The translations under genes were made by a program, and so were the position numbers. From positions 310,001 through 374,000 of the forward strand of contig NZ_WNKF01000001.1 in assembly GCF_010119225.1 (NCBI RefSeq): a stretch of DNA of 64,000 nt, in the 5' to 3' direction. How positions within the stretch are numbered: position 1 is the first letter of the stretch; each line of letters starts with the position of its first letter. The notes below the pieces were generated by a model that saw nothing but the letters and a program-made list of their open reading frames with translations, had not been told where the DNA came from and searched no databases. The DNA comes from Cyclobacterium roseum (GTDB lineage Bacteria > Bacteroidota > Bacteroidia > Cytophagales > Cyclobacteriaceae). This document shows, in pieces, positions 34,451-44,560 of this stretch.

Positions 34451-35136
34451 ATTGCATCATCATTGAAGATCAACCACCTGCCCAGCGAATTTTAAAGAAA
34501 TACCTGGATGAGTTGGGTACCTGTACCCTGGCAGGAACGTTCAGCGATCCGGTAAAAGCCATGGCTTTTTTGCAGCAGGAGCCGGTAGATTTAGTGTTTT
34601 TGGATATCCATTTACCCAAGATTTCGGGTATCGAATTTCTTAAAAGCCTGTCATTCAAACCAAAAGTCATTCTTACCACGGCTTATCCGGAATATGCGCT
34701 GGAAGGCTATGAATTGGATGTGGTGGATTACTTATTGAAACCCTTTTCTTTCCAGCGTTTTGTGAAAGCCATAGGAAAGGTTTCCAAGCAGGAATTTTCA
34801 CAAGAAACCCGGATCTATGATGCAAAGAAGGAGTGCTTTATCAAGGTTGGGTACGAACATATACGGATCGTCTTTGAGGATATTCAGTACATTATGGCCG
34901 ATGGGGACTATTGTGAAATTATCCTCTCAGAAAAAAAATACCTTTCGGCCGAACCCTTAAAAAAATGGGTGGAAATGCTGGATGAAGGAGTTTTTATCCG
35001 AGTGCATAAATCCTTTGTAATCAACAGTAAGGAAATTAATAAAATTAGTGGGAACCAGGTTTTTATGAATAGTGGAAAAGTAATTCCCCTGGGCAGGGCC
35101 TATAAAGAGGCGTTCATTAACCGATTCTTAAGATAG
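34447..35136 (+). CDS. LytTR response regulator
   Basis: A 229-residue regulator. The receiver domain (1-~120) has the acidic pair near IIEDQ, the phosphorylation Asp in DLVFLDIHLPKISG (~residue 54), and a conserved Lys in DYLLKPFSF. The C-terminal ~100 residues are a LytTR DNA-binding domain (YIMADGDYCEIILSEKKYL, FIRVHKSFVINSKEI). Encoded with overlap after its cognate kinase. LytTR proteins usually bind pairs of short direct repeats upstream of one or a few targets; the divergent TonB receptor is a candidate. Confidence 0.92.
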   Translation: MNCIIIEDQPPAQRILKKYLDELGTCTLAGTFSDPVKAMAFLQQEPVDLVFLDIHLPKISGIEFLKSLSFKPKVILTTAYPEYALEGYELDVVDYLLKPFSFQRFVKAIGKVSKQEFSQETRIYDAKKECFIKVGYEHIRIVFEDIQYIMADGDYCEIILSEKKYLSAEPLKKWVEMLDEGVFIRVHKSFVINSKEINKISGNQVFMNSGKVIPLGRAYKEAFINRFLR

Positions 35137-35180
35137 GTTCTAAAAAGTTCCTTACATCCTTTGGCTTCAAAAAGAAAGGG

Positions 35181-36245
35181 TCAATTTGAAGATTCCTGGC
35201 TTTCTTCATTTCCTTTTTCCACCTTTTCCTCTACTTCAGCATTTTCTTCTGCATCTGTATTATCTACCTCTTCCGCCTCCGTCGAATCCGGTTCAAAGCT
35301 TAGTTCGACCCACATGGGAAAATGATCCGAACCTATCGGCTCCAGTTTCTCAATTCGAACCAATCCGAAGTCGTTGGAATAAAACACATGGTCCAGGGGA
35401 TATCGTAAAAGCGGCAGGTAAACACTGTAGGTATTGAAAAAACCCCGGCCCTCCCGGGGGTCTACCAGCTGACTATACTCCCGGAATAAGGTGGATGTTT
35501 TGGACCATCCCACGTCGTTTAAATCACCGGCAACCAGAACCGGTCCGGGATCTTCTTTTATTTTTTTGCCAACGATCAGCAGCTCGGTATCCCTTTCATA
35601 GGTGTCCGAACCCGGTTTGGGAGGTTCCGGATGCACCCCAAAAAAATCAAATTGTCCCCCATTGGGTAACTGAACCTGAGCGAATATGGAAGGAATGTTA
35701 TTTTCAACTAAATAATTGACCTTACCGTTTTTTAGCGGAAACTTGGAAAGGAGAATCATGCCATAGGTATTGTTCAGCGGTTCTTTTATCGTATGTGGAT
35801 ATCGCTCGTCCAGCTCAATTAGGGCTCTGGTCCAGAGAAGGTTTGGCTCCGTAAGTAGTATTAAATCAGGATCCCTGGAGGCGATTAAATTTTTGAGTTT
35901 TTCAAAATCCTGGTTTTCCATTAACACATTGCTGACCAGGAGGGAAAACTTTTGCCCTTCATCCGTAGCTTTTTTAGCCGTTGGGGCTACCAATGGGGTA
36001 AAGCTGATGATTTTGCTGACATGGTAGAATAAAGAGGCTACCAATAAAACCATAAATACAGTCTGGAACCAGCGGTTTTCTTTGCGGAGGAAATAAAAAG
36101 CCAAGGCCATGGCCAGCAAGCAGAGCACCGCAATCTGAACCCTTGGAAAATCAAAAATTCGGATCCACCAGGTGCCTGTTTCAATTAAAGGCAAGGCAGA
36201 TACCAGAATGATTAAAGAACCAAAGGTGATAACAACGTACTTCAT
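35181..36245 (-). CDS. Membrane-anchored endonuclease/exonuclease/phosphatase-fold protein
   Basis: A 354-residue protein with three N-terminal hydrophobic segments (to ~residue 80) and an EEP catalytic domain from ~100: SNVLMENQDF, LILLTEPN (metal-binding Glu), GVHPEPP, AGDLNDVGWS (Asp, Asn), YPLDHVFYS and GSDHFPMWVEL (Asp-His pair). Similar to the YafD-like family. The catalytic domain should face the periplasm. The last ~35 residues are strongly acidic and repetitive (EEVDNTDAEENAEVEEKVEK), an unusual tail. Substrate unknown; DNA, phospholipid or phosphorylated sugar are all possible. Confidence 0.8.
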   Translation of the reverse strand: MKYVVITFGSLIILVSALPLIETGTWWIRIFDFPRVQIAVLCLLAMALAFYFLRKENRWFQTVFMVLLVASLFYHVSKIISFTPLVAPTAKKATDEGQKFSLLVSNVLMENQDFEKLKNLIASRDPDLILLTEPNLLWTRALIELDERYPHTIKEPLNNTYGMILLSKFPLKNGKVNYLVENNIPSIFAQVQLPNGGQFDFFGVHPEPPKPGSDTYERDTELLIVGKKIKEDPGPVLVAGDLNDVGWSKTSTLFREYSQLVDPREGRGFFNTYSVYLPLLRYPLDHVFYSNDFGLVRIEKLEPIGSDHFPMWVELSFEPDSTEAEEVDNTDAEENAEVEEKVEKGNEESQESSN

Positions 36246-36335
36246 AAAATTGCTGGTTTCGAAACGGGTTTATACAAAAATAACCGCAATTTCCTTACCA
36301 GATTTCTCAGGGGCCAATCCCTGATTCAAGAAACG

Positions 36336-37166
36336 TTAATCCAATTCTTTGATCATAATATTTTTAAATACAACTCCCTGTCCTTCAGCCTGTAATCCGA
36401 TATACCCTTCGGTCAGCGGCTTGCCGTCCACTTTTAGCTCGGGATCAAACCGATTGGCCACACCGCCACCTATTTGGGGCAATGTGTATTCCAGCACCTG
36501 CTTACCGTTCACCTTGTGGATAACCAATGAATCCTCATAAACGATCAATTCGGCATGCACCCATTCGTCCCATGAAAAGGTGGGAGAGCTGGAGTTAATG
36601 CAGTGACGGGGATCCATTTCTCCCTGGTAAAAAACCTCAGTGCCCGGGGAGCACATATTGCCTGTGGGTCTTGGATTTCCGTCTTCTGCATCGGCGAGCA
36701 TCTGGTATTCGACCGAAATCGGCCAATCTTGCTCCTTGAGAATGCTCTCGGGGGATTGGGAATGGAACATGACACCGCTGTTTCGGTAGGTATACTCCGG
36801 GGCATCCTCCATCCATTGATCGGTAAATCGATAATCAAATTTGAGATGGAAAGATGAAAATGGTTTTTCATAAAACAGATGGCCATAGCGTTCTTCGAAA
36901 CGGGTGTAGTCGTCGTAATTTACCTGAATTTCTCCGTCCACTACTCGAAAAGTGTTGGCGTAATTCTCTCCGGTTTCATGGTGGTGAAATTTGGGAACCC
37001 ATCCCTGCAGGTCTTTGCCATTGAACAGGCTTTGCCATTCGTCGGTCCGGGACTTGGTACGCTGGGTAGGTGTAAAAGCATAAATCGCTACTGAAAAGCC
37101 TGCGACCAAGAGCAGTATCAATAACCTGGATAAAGGCTGGGATAGGGTTAGGTGTGTTAATCTCAT
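36336..37166 (-). CDS. DUF1080 (3-keto-disaccharide hydrolase-like) exported protein
   Basis: A 276-residue protein with an N-terminal signal/anchor (LLILLLVAGFSVAIYAF) and a concanavalin-like DUF1080 fold: WQSLFNGKDLQGWVPKFH at the start, FHLKFDYRFTD, YRNSGVMFHSQ and GYIGLQAEGQGVVFKNIMIK at the end. The family includes enzymes that cleave 3-keto-glycosides made by oxidoreductases, which fits a window rich in periplasmic dehydrogenases. Monocistronic on the minus strand. Confidence 0.85.
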   Translation of the reverse strand: MRLTHLTLSQPLSRLLILLLVAGFSVAIYAFTPTQRTKSRTDEWQSLFNGKDLQGWVPKFHHHETGENYANTFRVVDGEIQVNYDDYTRFEERYGHLFYEKPFSSFHLKFDYRFTDQWMEDAPEYTYRNSGVMFHSQSPESILKEQDWPISVEYQMLADAEDGNPRPTGNMCSPGTEVFYQGEMDPRHCINSSSPTFSWDEWVHAELIVYEDSLVIHKVNGKQVLEYTLPQIGGGVANRFDPELKVDGKPLTEGYIGLQAEGQGVVFKNIMIKELD

Positions 37167-37216
37167 GAATTTTGATTTACGTTCAAATCGGGCTCTTTGT
37201 TAATAATTGTAAAATG

Positions 37217-39463
37217 CTAGGGCACTAGGTTTTCCTCCAGAATGGAAAATTGGATCGCTCCGGTCTTACGGTCCAGAAAAGCAGTAGCGATGCCTACTTT
37301 ACCGGATTGTATCGCTTCATTCAGCCAGGAGCTTTCTTTCAAAATCTTGGATCTGGATAGGGTTAGGTTGAAAAGCGTGATTTTGTCAGTCAGTTCGTTT
37401 AGATTATTTTCTTTTAGTTCGTCCACCGCATATACGCCTGAATGGAAGGCGGATTCTAAAAGGAAACTAATCGGGTTTTCAGGATTTTTGACTTGCTGGA
37501 TCAGGGCATGTTTGATCAATCTGTTTTTATTATTTCCCAATAGCAGAATTAGTTTGGCGCCTTGAAAGGAACAGGCCATCTCTGATGTTTGGATGAGGTT
37601 CTTGTCCAGCAGGTTGGCAGCGGCTTTTAGGGGTATTAAGTCACCGATGCCGGTATTCAATAGCATGTTTAGCGGTTCACGCATGTCAATACAATTAATA
37701 ACTACGGCTAAGGGTGCGTCCTTGATAAAGTCCAGTAATTCCTTATTTCGGAAGCGGCGGGAGACCAGATTCCCATCTATGTAGCGTTTATTTCCATCCT
37801 GAAGGTAGTCTAATACATCCTGCGGTGTAATCAATTCCTTCTTGGGAAGCAGCACATTGGTTTCCACTTTAATATCACTTTTGGGCTTGTAACTTTCCTG
37901 AAGTCCGATAACATTTACGTCAATTTCGTTTTCCTTTGCGAAGGTATTTTGAAAGTCGTTTAGAATACCCAACACGTCCCGATCGATATAGGAAGAGAAG
38001 GTGGCATCGATGATTACTTTGGATTTATGGGGAAGGTTCCAGAGTGTTCGCTTGATAGCCGGTTTATTCAAAAATGAAACTTCATTAGACAGTTCCAGGC
38101 GTATGGATCTCTTTTTGTTTGATTTGCTGGTTTCTTCAATAAAAAACGGATTATAGTAATTTCCCCTCAACAGAAAGAATACGCTTGACGCGGTACCGAT
38201 GAGTACACCAAGTAATACATCGGTAAGCAAAATACCCAAAACCGTGACCACAAAAGGGATAAATTGGGAAAGACCTTTATTAAACATGCTTTTAAACGTG
38301 CTGATCGAGGCCAGTTTGTAACCGACGACCAACAAAATTGCCGCCAGGGATGCCAGGGGAATTTGATTGATTACGGAGCTTAGAAAAAGAACACTTGCGG
38401 TCAATAACAAACCATGCAGGATGGTTGATAATTTGGTTTCTGCTCCTGCTTCAATATTGACCGAACTACGCACAATTACGGAAGTGATGGGAATGCCTCC
38501 CAAAAGCCCCGCCAGGGAGTTACCGATTCCCTGGGCAACCAGTTCCCGGTTAGGAGGGCTGCGTCTTTTATGGGGATCGAGATTATCCGCCGCCTCTATG
38601 GCGAGAAGCGAGGCGATAGAGGCAATCAAGGCGATGGTAAAGGCATAGGTCCAAACCTGAAAACTAACAATGGCCCCGAAGTCTGGAAAGGTGATCACCG
38701 AAGACCATCCATCTACTTCAGGTATATTGACCAATTGGATTCCGTCCAGGTAAAAAGCAGGAAGTAGAAATTTAAAAATCGTATTTATCACCACGCCCAA
38801 GATTACCACCATCAGGAAGGGAGGGAAGAGTTTGATTTTCTTCAAAAAGGTTTTGTCCCAGAATATCAGTAAGGCAAGGGAAAATATCGTTAGAAACACC
38901 GCTCCGGGTGAAAAGGACTGAACCACCTGGTTAAAATCTGGAAAACCGGTTGTCATTAGCGTAGTGAAATCCATGCCTTCGGAATCTTCTTTCACGCCAA
39001 ATGCGTAGGGGATTTGAGCAAAAACCAAGATAAGTCCAATAGCAGCAAGCAAGCCCTTTATGATGCTGGTAGGCATGTAATCTGCAATTAGTCCAGCCTT
39101 GAGTAGGCCAAATACCAATTGTAACAGGCCTCCGATAAATAAGGCAAGAAGGAATATTTCAAAACTATCCAGCTTATTGATGGCAACCAGCACCACCGCG
39201 GATAAACTTGCCGCCGGGCCGCTGACGCTGACCTCAGACTTGCTGATCGCTCCAATTACCACCCCGCCTATGATACCGGATATTAAACCTGAAATCAAGG
39301 GCGCACCGCTGGCCAATGCAATGCCCAGGCATAACGGAAGTGCCACCAGAAATACAACGATTCCGGCCGGGATATCTTTTCCCGGGCTGCTAAATACAGA
39401 GCGGCCAATATCCTCAATGTGCCGCTTTTCGATCAATTGTTTGAAGGGTTGGTTTTTACTCAA
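37217..39463 (-). CDS. SulP anion transporter fused to a carbonic anhydrase-like domain that lacks zinc ligands
   Basis: A 748-residue protein. Residues ~30-430 are a SulP transporter (VALPLCLGIALASGAPL, VSGPAASLSAVV, NREL.AQGIGN, VIVRSSVNIEAGA). A STAS-like segment follows (~452-520, KVIIDATFSSYIDRDVLGIL). From ~545 comes a beta-carbonic-anhydrase-like domain. In it the first zinc Cys and the Asp-Arg dyad are kept (CIDMR, Cys591, Asp593, Arg595), but the GHxxC motif is GNNKN at 643-647, so the zinc His and second Cys are both replaced by Asn. Catalysis in the normal way is unlikely. Known SulP-carbonic anhydrase fusions carry bicarbonate or other anions. A second SulP without this domain lies at 46988-48532. 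Confidence 0.88.
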   Translation of the reverse strand: MSKNQPFKQLIEKRHIEDIGRSVFSSPGKDIPAGIVVFLVALPLCLGIALASGAPLISGLISGIIGGVVIGAISKSEVSVSGPAASLSAVVLVAINKLDSFEIFLLALFIGGLLQLVFGLLKAGLIADYMPTSIIKGLLAAIGLILVFAQIPYAFGVKEDSEGMDFTTLMTTGFPDFNQVVQSFSPGAVFLTIFSLALLIFWDKTFLKKIKLFPPFLMVVILGVVINTIFKFLLPAFYLDGIQLVNIPEVDGWSSVITFPDFGAIVSFQVWTYAFTIALIASIASLLAIEAADNLDPHKRRSPPNRELVAQGIGNSLAGLLGGIPITSVIVRSSVNIEAGAETKLSTILHGLLLTASVLFLSSVINQIPLASLAAILLVVGYKLASISTFKSMFNKGLSQFIPFVVTVLGILLTDVLLGVLIGTASSVFFLLRGNYYNPFFIEETSKSNKKRSIRLELSNEVSFLNKPAIKRTLWNLPHKSKVIIDATFSSYIDRDVLGILNDFQNTFAKENEIDVNVIGLQESYKPKSDIKVETNVLLPKKELITPQDVLDYLQDGNKRYIDGNLVSRRFRNKELLDFIKDAPLAVVINCIDMREPLNMLLNTGIGDLIPLKAAANLLDKNLIQTSEMACSFQGAKLILLLGNNKNRLIKHALIQQVKNPENPISFLLESAFHSGVYAVDELKENNLNELTDKITLFNLTLSRSKILKESSWLNEAIQSGKVGIATAFLDRKTGAIQFSILEENLVP

Positions 39464-39636
39464 AATGGAAAAATTTGAAGGGTTCGAGTTTCCTTAAGCA
39501 AACATAATCTTTATTTTTTATAAATTCGTCAACCCGGACCGAATGATTGGCTGGCTTTGCCTGGTAACTTCTCTTTTTCCTAATGGCTAACCCTGACAGA
39601 TTACTAGAATTAAAGAATGGAAATCAGTAATTTTCC

Positions 39637-39644
39637 TATCTTTG
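39637..39644 (+). promoter_or_regulatory. -7 box of the alpha/beta hydrolase gene
   Basis: TATCTTTG, an exact TAnnTTTG match, 31 bases before the ATG at 39676. No good -33 TTG was found at the expected spacing. Confidence 0.45.
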
Positions 39645-39675
39645 GCCAGGCTTTTACCCAACCGGCTATCTTATT

Positions 39676-40959
39676 ATGAACAGAACGTTAACAATCACTA
39701 CGATTTACCTGGTCCTTTCATTGTTTTTCCTTAGTAGGCCGGTGCTTTCTCAGGATGATCCCTTTGTATTTGGCGACCCGCTGCCGGATGCCCCCGAACT
39801 GGCCTTCCGAGGTGCTTATCAGGTAGGAGTTCAGACGCTGGAATTAATTCACAAAGATCAGCCGGACATCCTGAATTTTACCGAAAATGAACGTCCCGAA
39901 TACGACCGGCCGCTGACAGTGGAAGTCTGGTATCCGGCTAAGGAAAACCCGGATGCACCAGGCGTAAGCTACCGGGACTTTCTAGGAAGTCCCAACGATC
40001 CGGATCGTCCGCTTGAACCTTTTTCCTTTTCTGGCCGGGCCATTCGAAATGCAACTCCCAACCAAAGTGAGGGGCCATTTCCGCTCATCATCGTTTCACA
40101 CGGCTACCCGGGATCCAGGTTTCTGATGACTTATCTGACTGAAAACCTGGCCTCCAAAGGCTACGTGGTGGTGGCCATTGACCATACCGAGTCTACGCAT
40201 GCGGATGCGGGAAAATTTGCCAGCACGCTCTATCACCGGGCGCTGGATGATTACTTTGTGTTGGAGGAAATGGCCCGGTTGACTGAACTTGGTTCAGAAC
40301 ATTTTTTATCCGGAATGGTAGATGCCGAATCTACGGCATTGGTAGGGTATTCCATGGGAGGATATGGGGTGTTGAACGCAGGGGGAGCAGGCTATTCTCC
40401 CGGTTTCGTACAGGCTTTTTCTCAAATGACCGGAGGAAGTAAAAAGTTAGCCCAACGCAGCCTTGCTGACACTGCCTACGCCGGGACCGTAGATCCCCGG
40501 GTAAAAGCGATTGTGGCGTTTGCACCCTGGGGCATGGAGCGGGGAGTATGGGATGCAGAAGGACTGGAAAACCTCCGGATACCTACTTTCCTGATTGCTG
40601 GAAGCGAGGACGATATTTCGGGTTATGAAGAAGGAGTAAAAGCCATTTATGACGGAGCCATCAATGCAGACCGGTACCTGCTGACGTACCTGAATGCCCG
40701 CCATAATGTAGCGCCCAATCCGCCCGTTTCTCCGGACCTGGATCAGCCCGATTACATGCATTACAGCGAGCCGGTTTGGAAGGAGCGCCGAATCAATAAT
40801 ATCAATCAGCACTTTGTAACCGCCTTTTTAGGCCTTCACCTAAAAGGGCTGGATTACGAATCATTTCTCGATTTGCCAGAGAATTCCCTGGAGGAAACCT
40901 GGGAGGGTTTTGTACCCAGAACGTCCATTGGACTGGAATTAAGGCATGCCGAGCCCTGA
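39676..40959 (+). CDS. Secreted alpha/beta hydrolase, platelet-activating-factor acetylhydrolase-like
   Basis: A 427-residue exported hydrolase (signal peptide ending ~VLSQ, residue 25). Fold markers: ARPLTVEVWYPA-like opening (RPLTVEVWYPAKENP), oxyanion region IIVSHGYPGSRF, nucleophile elbow VGYSMGGYG, acid region LIAGSEDD and catalytic His in ARHNVAPN. The arrangement resembles the PAF-acetylhydrolase-like dienelactone hydrolase group, which cleaves short esters. The natural substrate is not known. Convergent with the downstream cytochrome-type gene. Confidence 0.8.
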   Translation: MNRTLTITTIYLVLSLFFLSRPVLSQDDPFVFGDPLPDAPELAFRGAYQVGVQTLELIHKDQPDILNFTENERPEYDRPLTVEVWYPAKENPDAPGVSYRDFLGSPNDPDRPLEPFSFSGRAIRNATPNQSEGPFPLIIVSHGYPGSRFLMTYLTENLASKGYVVVAIDHTESTHADAGKFASTLYHRALDDYFVLEEMARLTELGSEHFLSGMVDAESTALVGYSMGGYGVLNAGGAGYSPGFVQAFSQMTGGSKKLAQRSLADTAYAGTVDPRVKAIVAFAPWGMERGVWDAEGLENLRIPTFLIAGSEDDISGYEEGVKAIYDGAINADRYLLTYLNARHNVAPNPPVSPDLDQPDYMHYSEPVWKERRINNINQHFVTAFLGLHLKGLDYESFLDLPENSLEETWEGFVPRTSIGLELRHAEP

Positions 40960-40990
40960 TTTAAATCCAGAAATAGCTGAGGTTACGTCG

Positions 40991-43900
40991 TTAATTTCCG
41001 ACCAGTAATTTATTTTGGGAATCATTATTACCCGTTTCAATTATTTTTACCTGAAGGACATCCTGCTCCCTTTCCTCCAGGTCAATGGCCACATGAACCA
41101 GGTGTTTCCCTTGTGGAAGCTGGCAGGAAGCTTGCCTATTTTCAAAAACGAGCGACTCATCACCCACCCAAGCCATTAGGCCCTTCGCTGAATTAACCTG
41201 CAGGGAAAGCTTCCCTTCGCGGAGTACTTCTACCTCAAACTGCAGCAGCCCCATTTTTCTACCGTCAGACTTTGTAAAAGACGGAATTTCGTTAAGGGGC
41301 AAGCCTCCGGCCACCATGCTGTAAAGAGGCAGGCTGCCCTTTTTAATAGGAGGGAGGCTCGATTTTCCTACCTTATCTTTGGAGGGAAGCTTGTTTATTT
41401 CCCCGGAATCTGTTACCGCCAGCCAGTTTCGAACCATTTTTTCATTGGTCACCCGAAAATCTCCCGAACTTCCCAGTTTGGCCAGGTACCCCACCAAATG
41501 GATAAATTCATCCTTTTCCAGACCTGCCGTCAGGCCGGGAGGCATCAGCGAACCAGGGACATTTTCCCGATTAGCAACCTGGCTTTTGGGAAGGGAAATT
41601 TCCGATCCCGACATGTCACGCATGATTAATTCCTCAGAGCCATCACTTACCAGATAGCCCATTATCACCGTTCCATCCGTCTTATTCACGCGTTGTAGTT
41701 CGTACCCCTCCTTGACCGATTCGGAAGGATCCAACAGGGATTGAATGATATTATCGATAGGGGAGCTGGTACCCAGCGAACTCAAATCAGGACCCAGGCG
41801 GCCGCCAGCTCCTCCAAGGGCATGGCAATTTTGGCACATTAGCGATTTTCTGCGGTAAATGCTTTCCCCGATGACCGGGTCCGCTTTAGTCTTAACCTCC
41901 TGGGCCAGGGCGTATACCTGGTTGGCATCCAGTTTTTGCGGCATGCGCTCTGGGGGTAAAACCCCACCGGATGCTTCCAGTGCTGAAAGGAGTTCCCTGG
42001 CAGCCGGACTGCCTCTTCGTTGCCAGGGAATGTAGCGTTGCATGGCCTTCCTTCCCTGCAGGGCCATGGGGTCTGGAATTTTCGATTCTTTTAGCTTTTC
42101 CGCAAGTGCCACTGTTCCCGGCTCGGTGTTCATAAAGGCACCGAATAATTCTCCTGCTGCGGCTTCCGAAATCTCTTGATTCCAAAGAGCTATCGCTAAG
42201 GGAAGAGCTTCCTCCGGTTTTGCGGCGGCAAGCTCGATAAGGGCCAACACTTGTATTTTTGGCTTATTGGTGTTGGTAGCGAAGTCATGTAGTGCTTGCT
42301 CGCTGGACTCGTCTCCCATTTGCGCCAATGCGTGCAGTGCCGCTTTCCGCACAGGTTGACTTCCCTGGTTTATCAACTGAATCACACGCCCTCGTAATTC
42401 CACTCTTTTCCAATGGCCGGCCAGGAGTAAGGCTTTGCTGATCAGCTCTTGGTCTTTTGATTCAAGTAAGGGTTCAAGGCCCTGTCCTGCATTTGGCGGC
42501 GAAAGACCTCGTCGCTGCGAGGCCTGAAACAAGGCATCCAATGCCTGTAGTTGCCCGGACTTTTCCGTATCTGCTAAGAGAACCTTGTCAAAAATAATGG
42601 CCAATTCCCGTTCAGAGCCATACCTGGCCAGGGCTTGCAACACCTGTTCCCGGAATGATTGTGGAATTTTATTTTGCTCATATAATTGACCGAGCAAGGA
42701 AATGGCCTTGGGATCACTGACTGTCTGCAGCGCAAAAACCGTTTTCGATATATCTCCAAAGTAGTCCGGTTTCTGCAAAACCATAGGCAGCCAATTCTCG
42801 CTCAACGCTTTCACGGTATTCCAAAGGGCAAATTCCAGATTGGTATCCATCTCCTGATCCAGGGCATGGAGCGCAATGGCAGCAGCATCGGCTTCATTTA
42901 CCTGCTGCAAAGCAACCACGGCTTCCAACCTGACTTCCGGATGGCTATCTGTAATGGCGCTCTTTAGGTATTGCAGGTGATCCGGTACCTGATCCCGCCA
43001 GTGGGTTAACACTCTAATTGCCGCTGCCCGGGCTCCGGGATCCTTGGCCTGTAGTACTTTTTTGAGTAGGGGAAGGGCGGGCTTACCCAGGACCTGGTGC
43101 ACCCAAAGGCCTTCCAATAAATGGTGTTCGTAATCAGGATCTGCAGGTGACAGGTTTTCCAGCCATTTTTCCAGTTCAGGAAGGACAGCTGATACGGGTT
43201 TTGATTTAAGCAATAGTTTTGCCTGTAGGCGCGTACCACTCTCTTTAGCTTTAAGGGCTTCTAAAAGTGCCGGAATCTTCATTTGATCCAGCTGGGGTTT
43301 TGCTACCAGGGGGCTGTTCGTTTTGGTAATCCTCCAAATCCTGCCATGCTGCTGATCTCTTCTTGGGTCGTGAAAGTCTACCTCTCCGTGTTGGATGATG
43401 GGATTGTACCAATCGGCTACATAAATGGCCCCGTCCGGACCCTGCAAAATGTCCACCGGACGGAAACCAATATGGTCGGTCCACAATATGTCTTCTTCCG
43501 GCTTGGAAATAAACCCGCTGCCCCGCTCTTCCAGTGTAAACCGGTTGATGCGATTGGCACGGAAATCATTGGTTATAAGGCTTCCCTGCCAATCCGCTGG
43601 CAAATGACTGCCGGAAACAATATCCAAGCCACTGTGCTTGGGTTGACCGGGGTTCAAACCTCTTAAAACTCGGTCAGCTCCGGGAGCGGTAACGAAAGTG
43701 GCTCCCTGAAAAGCGTGATTAATGCCCTCCGTACCTGCTCCGTCGGTAAGAAAAGCCTTTCCCCATTTATCAAACTGCAATCCCCAGGGATTGATCAGGC
43801 CCCGGGCAAATACCTCCAGTCGACGGGTCTTGGTATTATACTGCCAAACCCCACCCCCTTCGAGCCGGCGGATTCCCCAGGGAGTTTCCACATGGCTGTA

Positions 43901-44521
43901 GATGTAAATCGACTGATTGAAATACATCAGTCCATCCGGTCCCCAGCGGAAGGTGTGGATGAGGTGATGGGTATCTCCGGTACCAAATCCGGTCAGGATG
44001 GTTTGGGATTCATCGGCCCTTCCATCACCGTCCGTATCTTTTAAATGCAATATCTCCGTGGAATTGGCCACATAGACCCCACCGTCACCGGGAAGAATTC
44101 CCGTAGGCGTAATCAGCCCATCTGCAAAAACCGTAGATGTATCGGCTTTTCCATCTCCATTTCGGTCCTCCAAAACAATTATTTTATCATTGGCTGTTTC
44201 CCCGGGTCTTAAGTGTGGGTAAACCGTACTGCTAACTACCCAAAGCCTTCCTTTTTCGTCCCAGTTCATTTGAATGGGCTTTACCACCATGGGATCGGAA
44301 GCAAAGAGATTCACTTCGAAACCATCGGCTACCTGGAACATGTCCATTTGTACTTTGGGATCCGGGGAGGGGATATCCCGCAAGGCATTTTGGGCCAGAA
44401 GGTCTTTTTCACCGCATAGCAGCAAGAAGGTAATAATCAATATGTTAATGATCCGCTTCGGCTTAATACCGGAACATAGGAGGAAATCGTAAGGGGGAAG
44501 CATCGGGTAACTATTTTTCAT
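40991..44521 (-). CDS. PVC-type dehydrogenase/HEAT/cytochrome c protein, second copy
   Basis: An 1176-residue exported protein and the largest of the three such proteins in this window. The propeller (GFEVNLFASDPMVVKPIQMN, EDRNGDGKAD, GPDGAIYVADWYNPII) is followed by an extended HEAT region (~430-830) and a c-type heme motif CQNCH at 896-900 with RLGPDLSSLG. The last ~150 residues are an extra beta-rich region (LRVTNEKMV..., EREQDVLQVKI). A membrane-like segment at ~25-43 serves as signal; the exact start is uncertain (44521 or 44503). It lies directly after the SGNH-like gene in the opposite reading order on the same strand, a common pairing for this family. Confidence 0.85.
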   Translation of the reverse strand: MKNSYPMLPPYDFLLCSGIKPKRIINILIITFLLLCGEKDLLAQNALRDIPSPDPKVQMDMFQVADGFEVNLFASDPMVVKPIQMNWDEKGRLWVVSSTVYPHLRPGETANDKIIVLEDRNGDGKADTSTVFADGLITPTGILPGDGGVYVANSTEILHLKDTDGDGRADESQTILTGFGTGDTHHLIHTFRWGPDGLMYFNQSIYIYSHVETPWGIRRLEGGGVWQYNTKTRRLEVFARGLINPWGLQFDKWGKAFLTDGAGTEGINHAFQGATFVTAPGADRVLRGLNPGQPKHSGLDIVSGSHLPADWQGSLITNDFRANRINRFTLEERGSGFISKPEEDILWTDHIGFRPVDILQGPDGAIYVADWYNPIIQHGEVDFHDPRRDQQHGRIWRITKTNSPLVAKPQLDQMKIPALLEALKAKESGTRLQAKLLLKSKPVSAVLPELEKWLENLSPADPDYEHHLLEGLWVHQVLGKPALPLLKKVLQAKDPGARAAAIRVLTHWRDQVPDHLQYLKSAITDSHPEVRLEAVVALQQVNEADAAAIALHALDQEMDTNLEFALWNTVKALSENWLPMVLQKPDYFGDISKTVFALQTVSDPKAISLLGQLYEQNKIPQSFREQVLQALARYGSERELAIIFDKVLLADTEKSGQLQALDALFQASQRRGLSPPNAGQGLEPLLESKDQELISKALLLAGHWKRVELRGRVIQLINQGSQPVRKAALHALAQMGDESSEQALHDFATNTNKPKIQVLALIELAAAKPEEALPLAIALWNQEISEAAAGELFGAFMNTEPGTVALAEKLKESKIPDPMALQGRKAMQRYIPWQRRGSPAARELLSALEASGGVLPPERMPQKLDANQVYALAQEVKTKADPVIGESIYRRKSLMCQNCHALGGAGGRLGPDLSSLGTSSPIDNIIQSLLDPSESVKEGYELQRVNKTDGTVIMGYLVSDGSEELIMRDMSGSEISLPKSQVANRENVPGSLMPPGLTAGLEKDEFIHLVGYLAKLGSSGDFRVTNEKMVRNWLAVTDSGEINKLPSKDKVGKSSLPPIKKGSLPLYSMVAGGLPLNEIPSFTKSDGRKMGLLQFEVEVLREGKLSLQVNSAKGLMAWVGDESLVFENRQASCQLPQGKHLVHVAIDLEEREQDVLQVKIIETGNNDSQNKLLVGN

Positions 44522-44560
44522 CGGGATTGATTGTCAATTTTTTTCTAAAAAGCCGCTATT

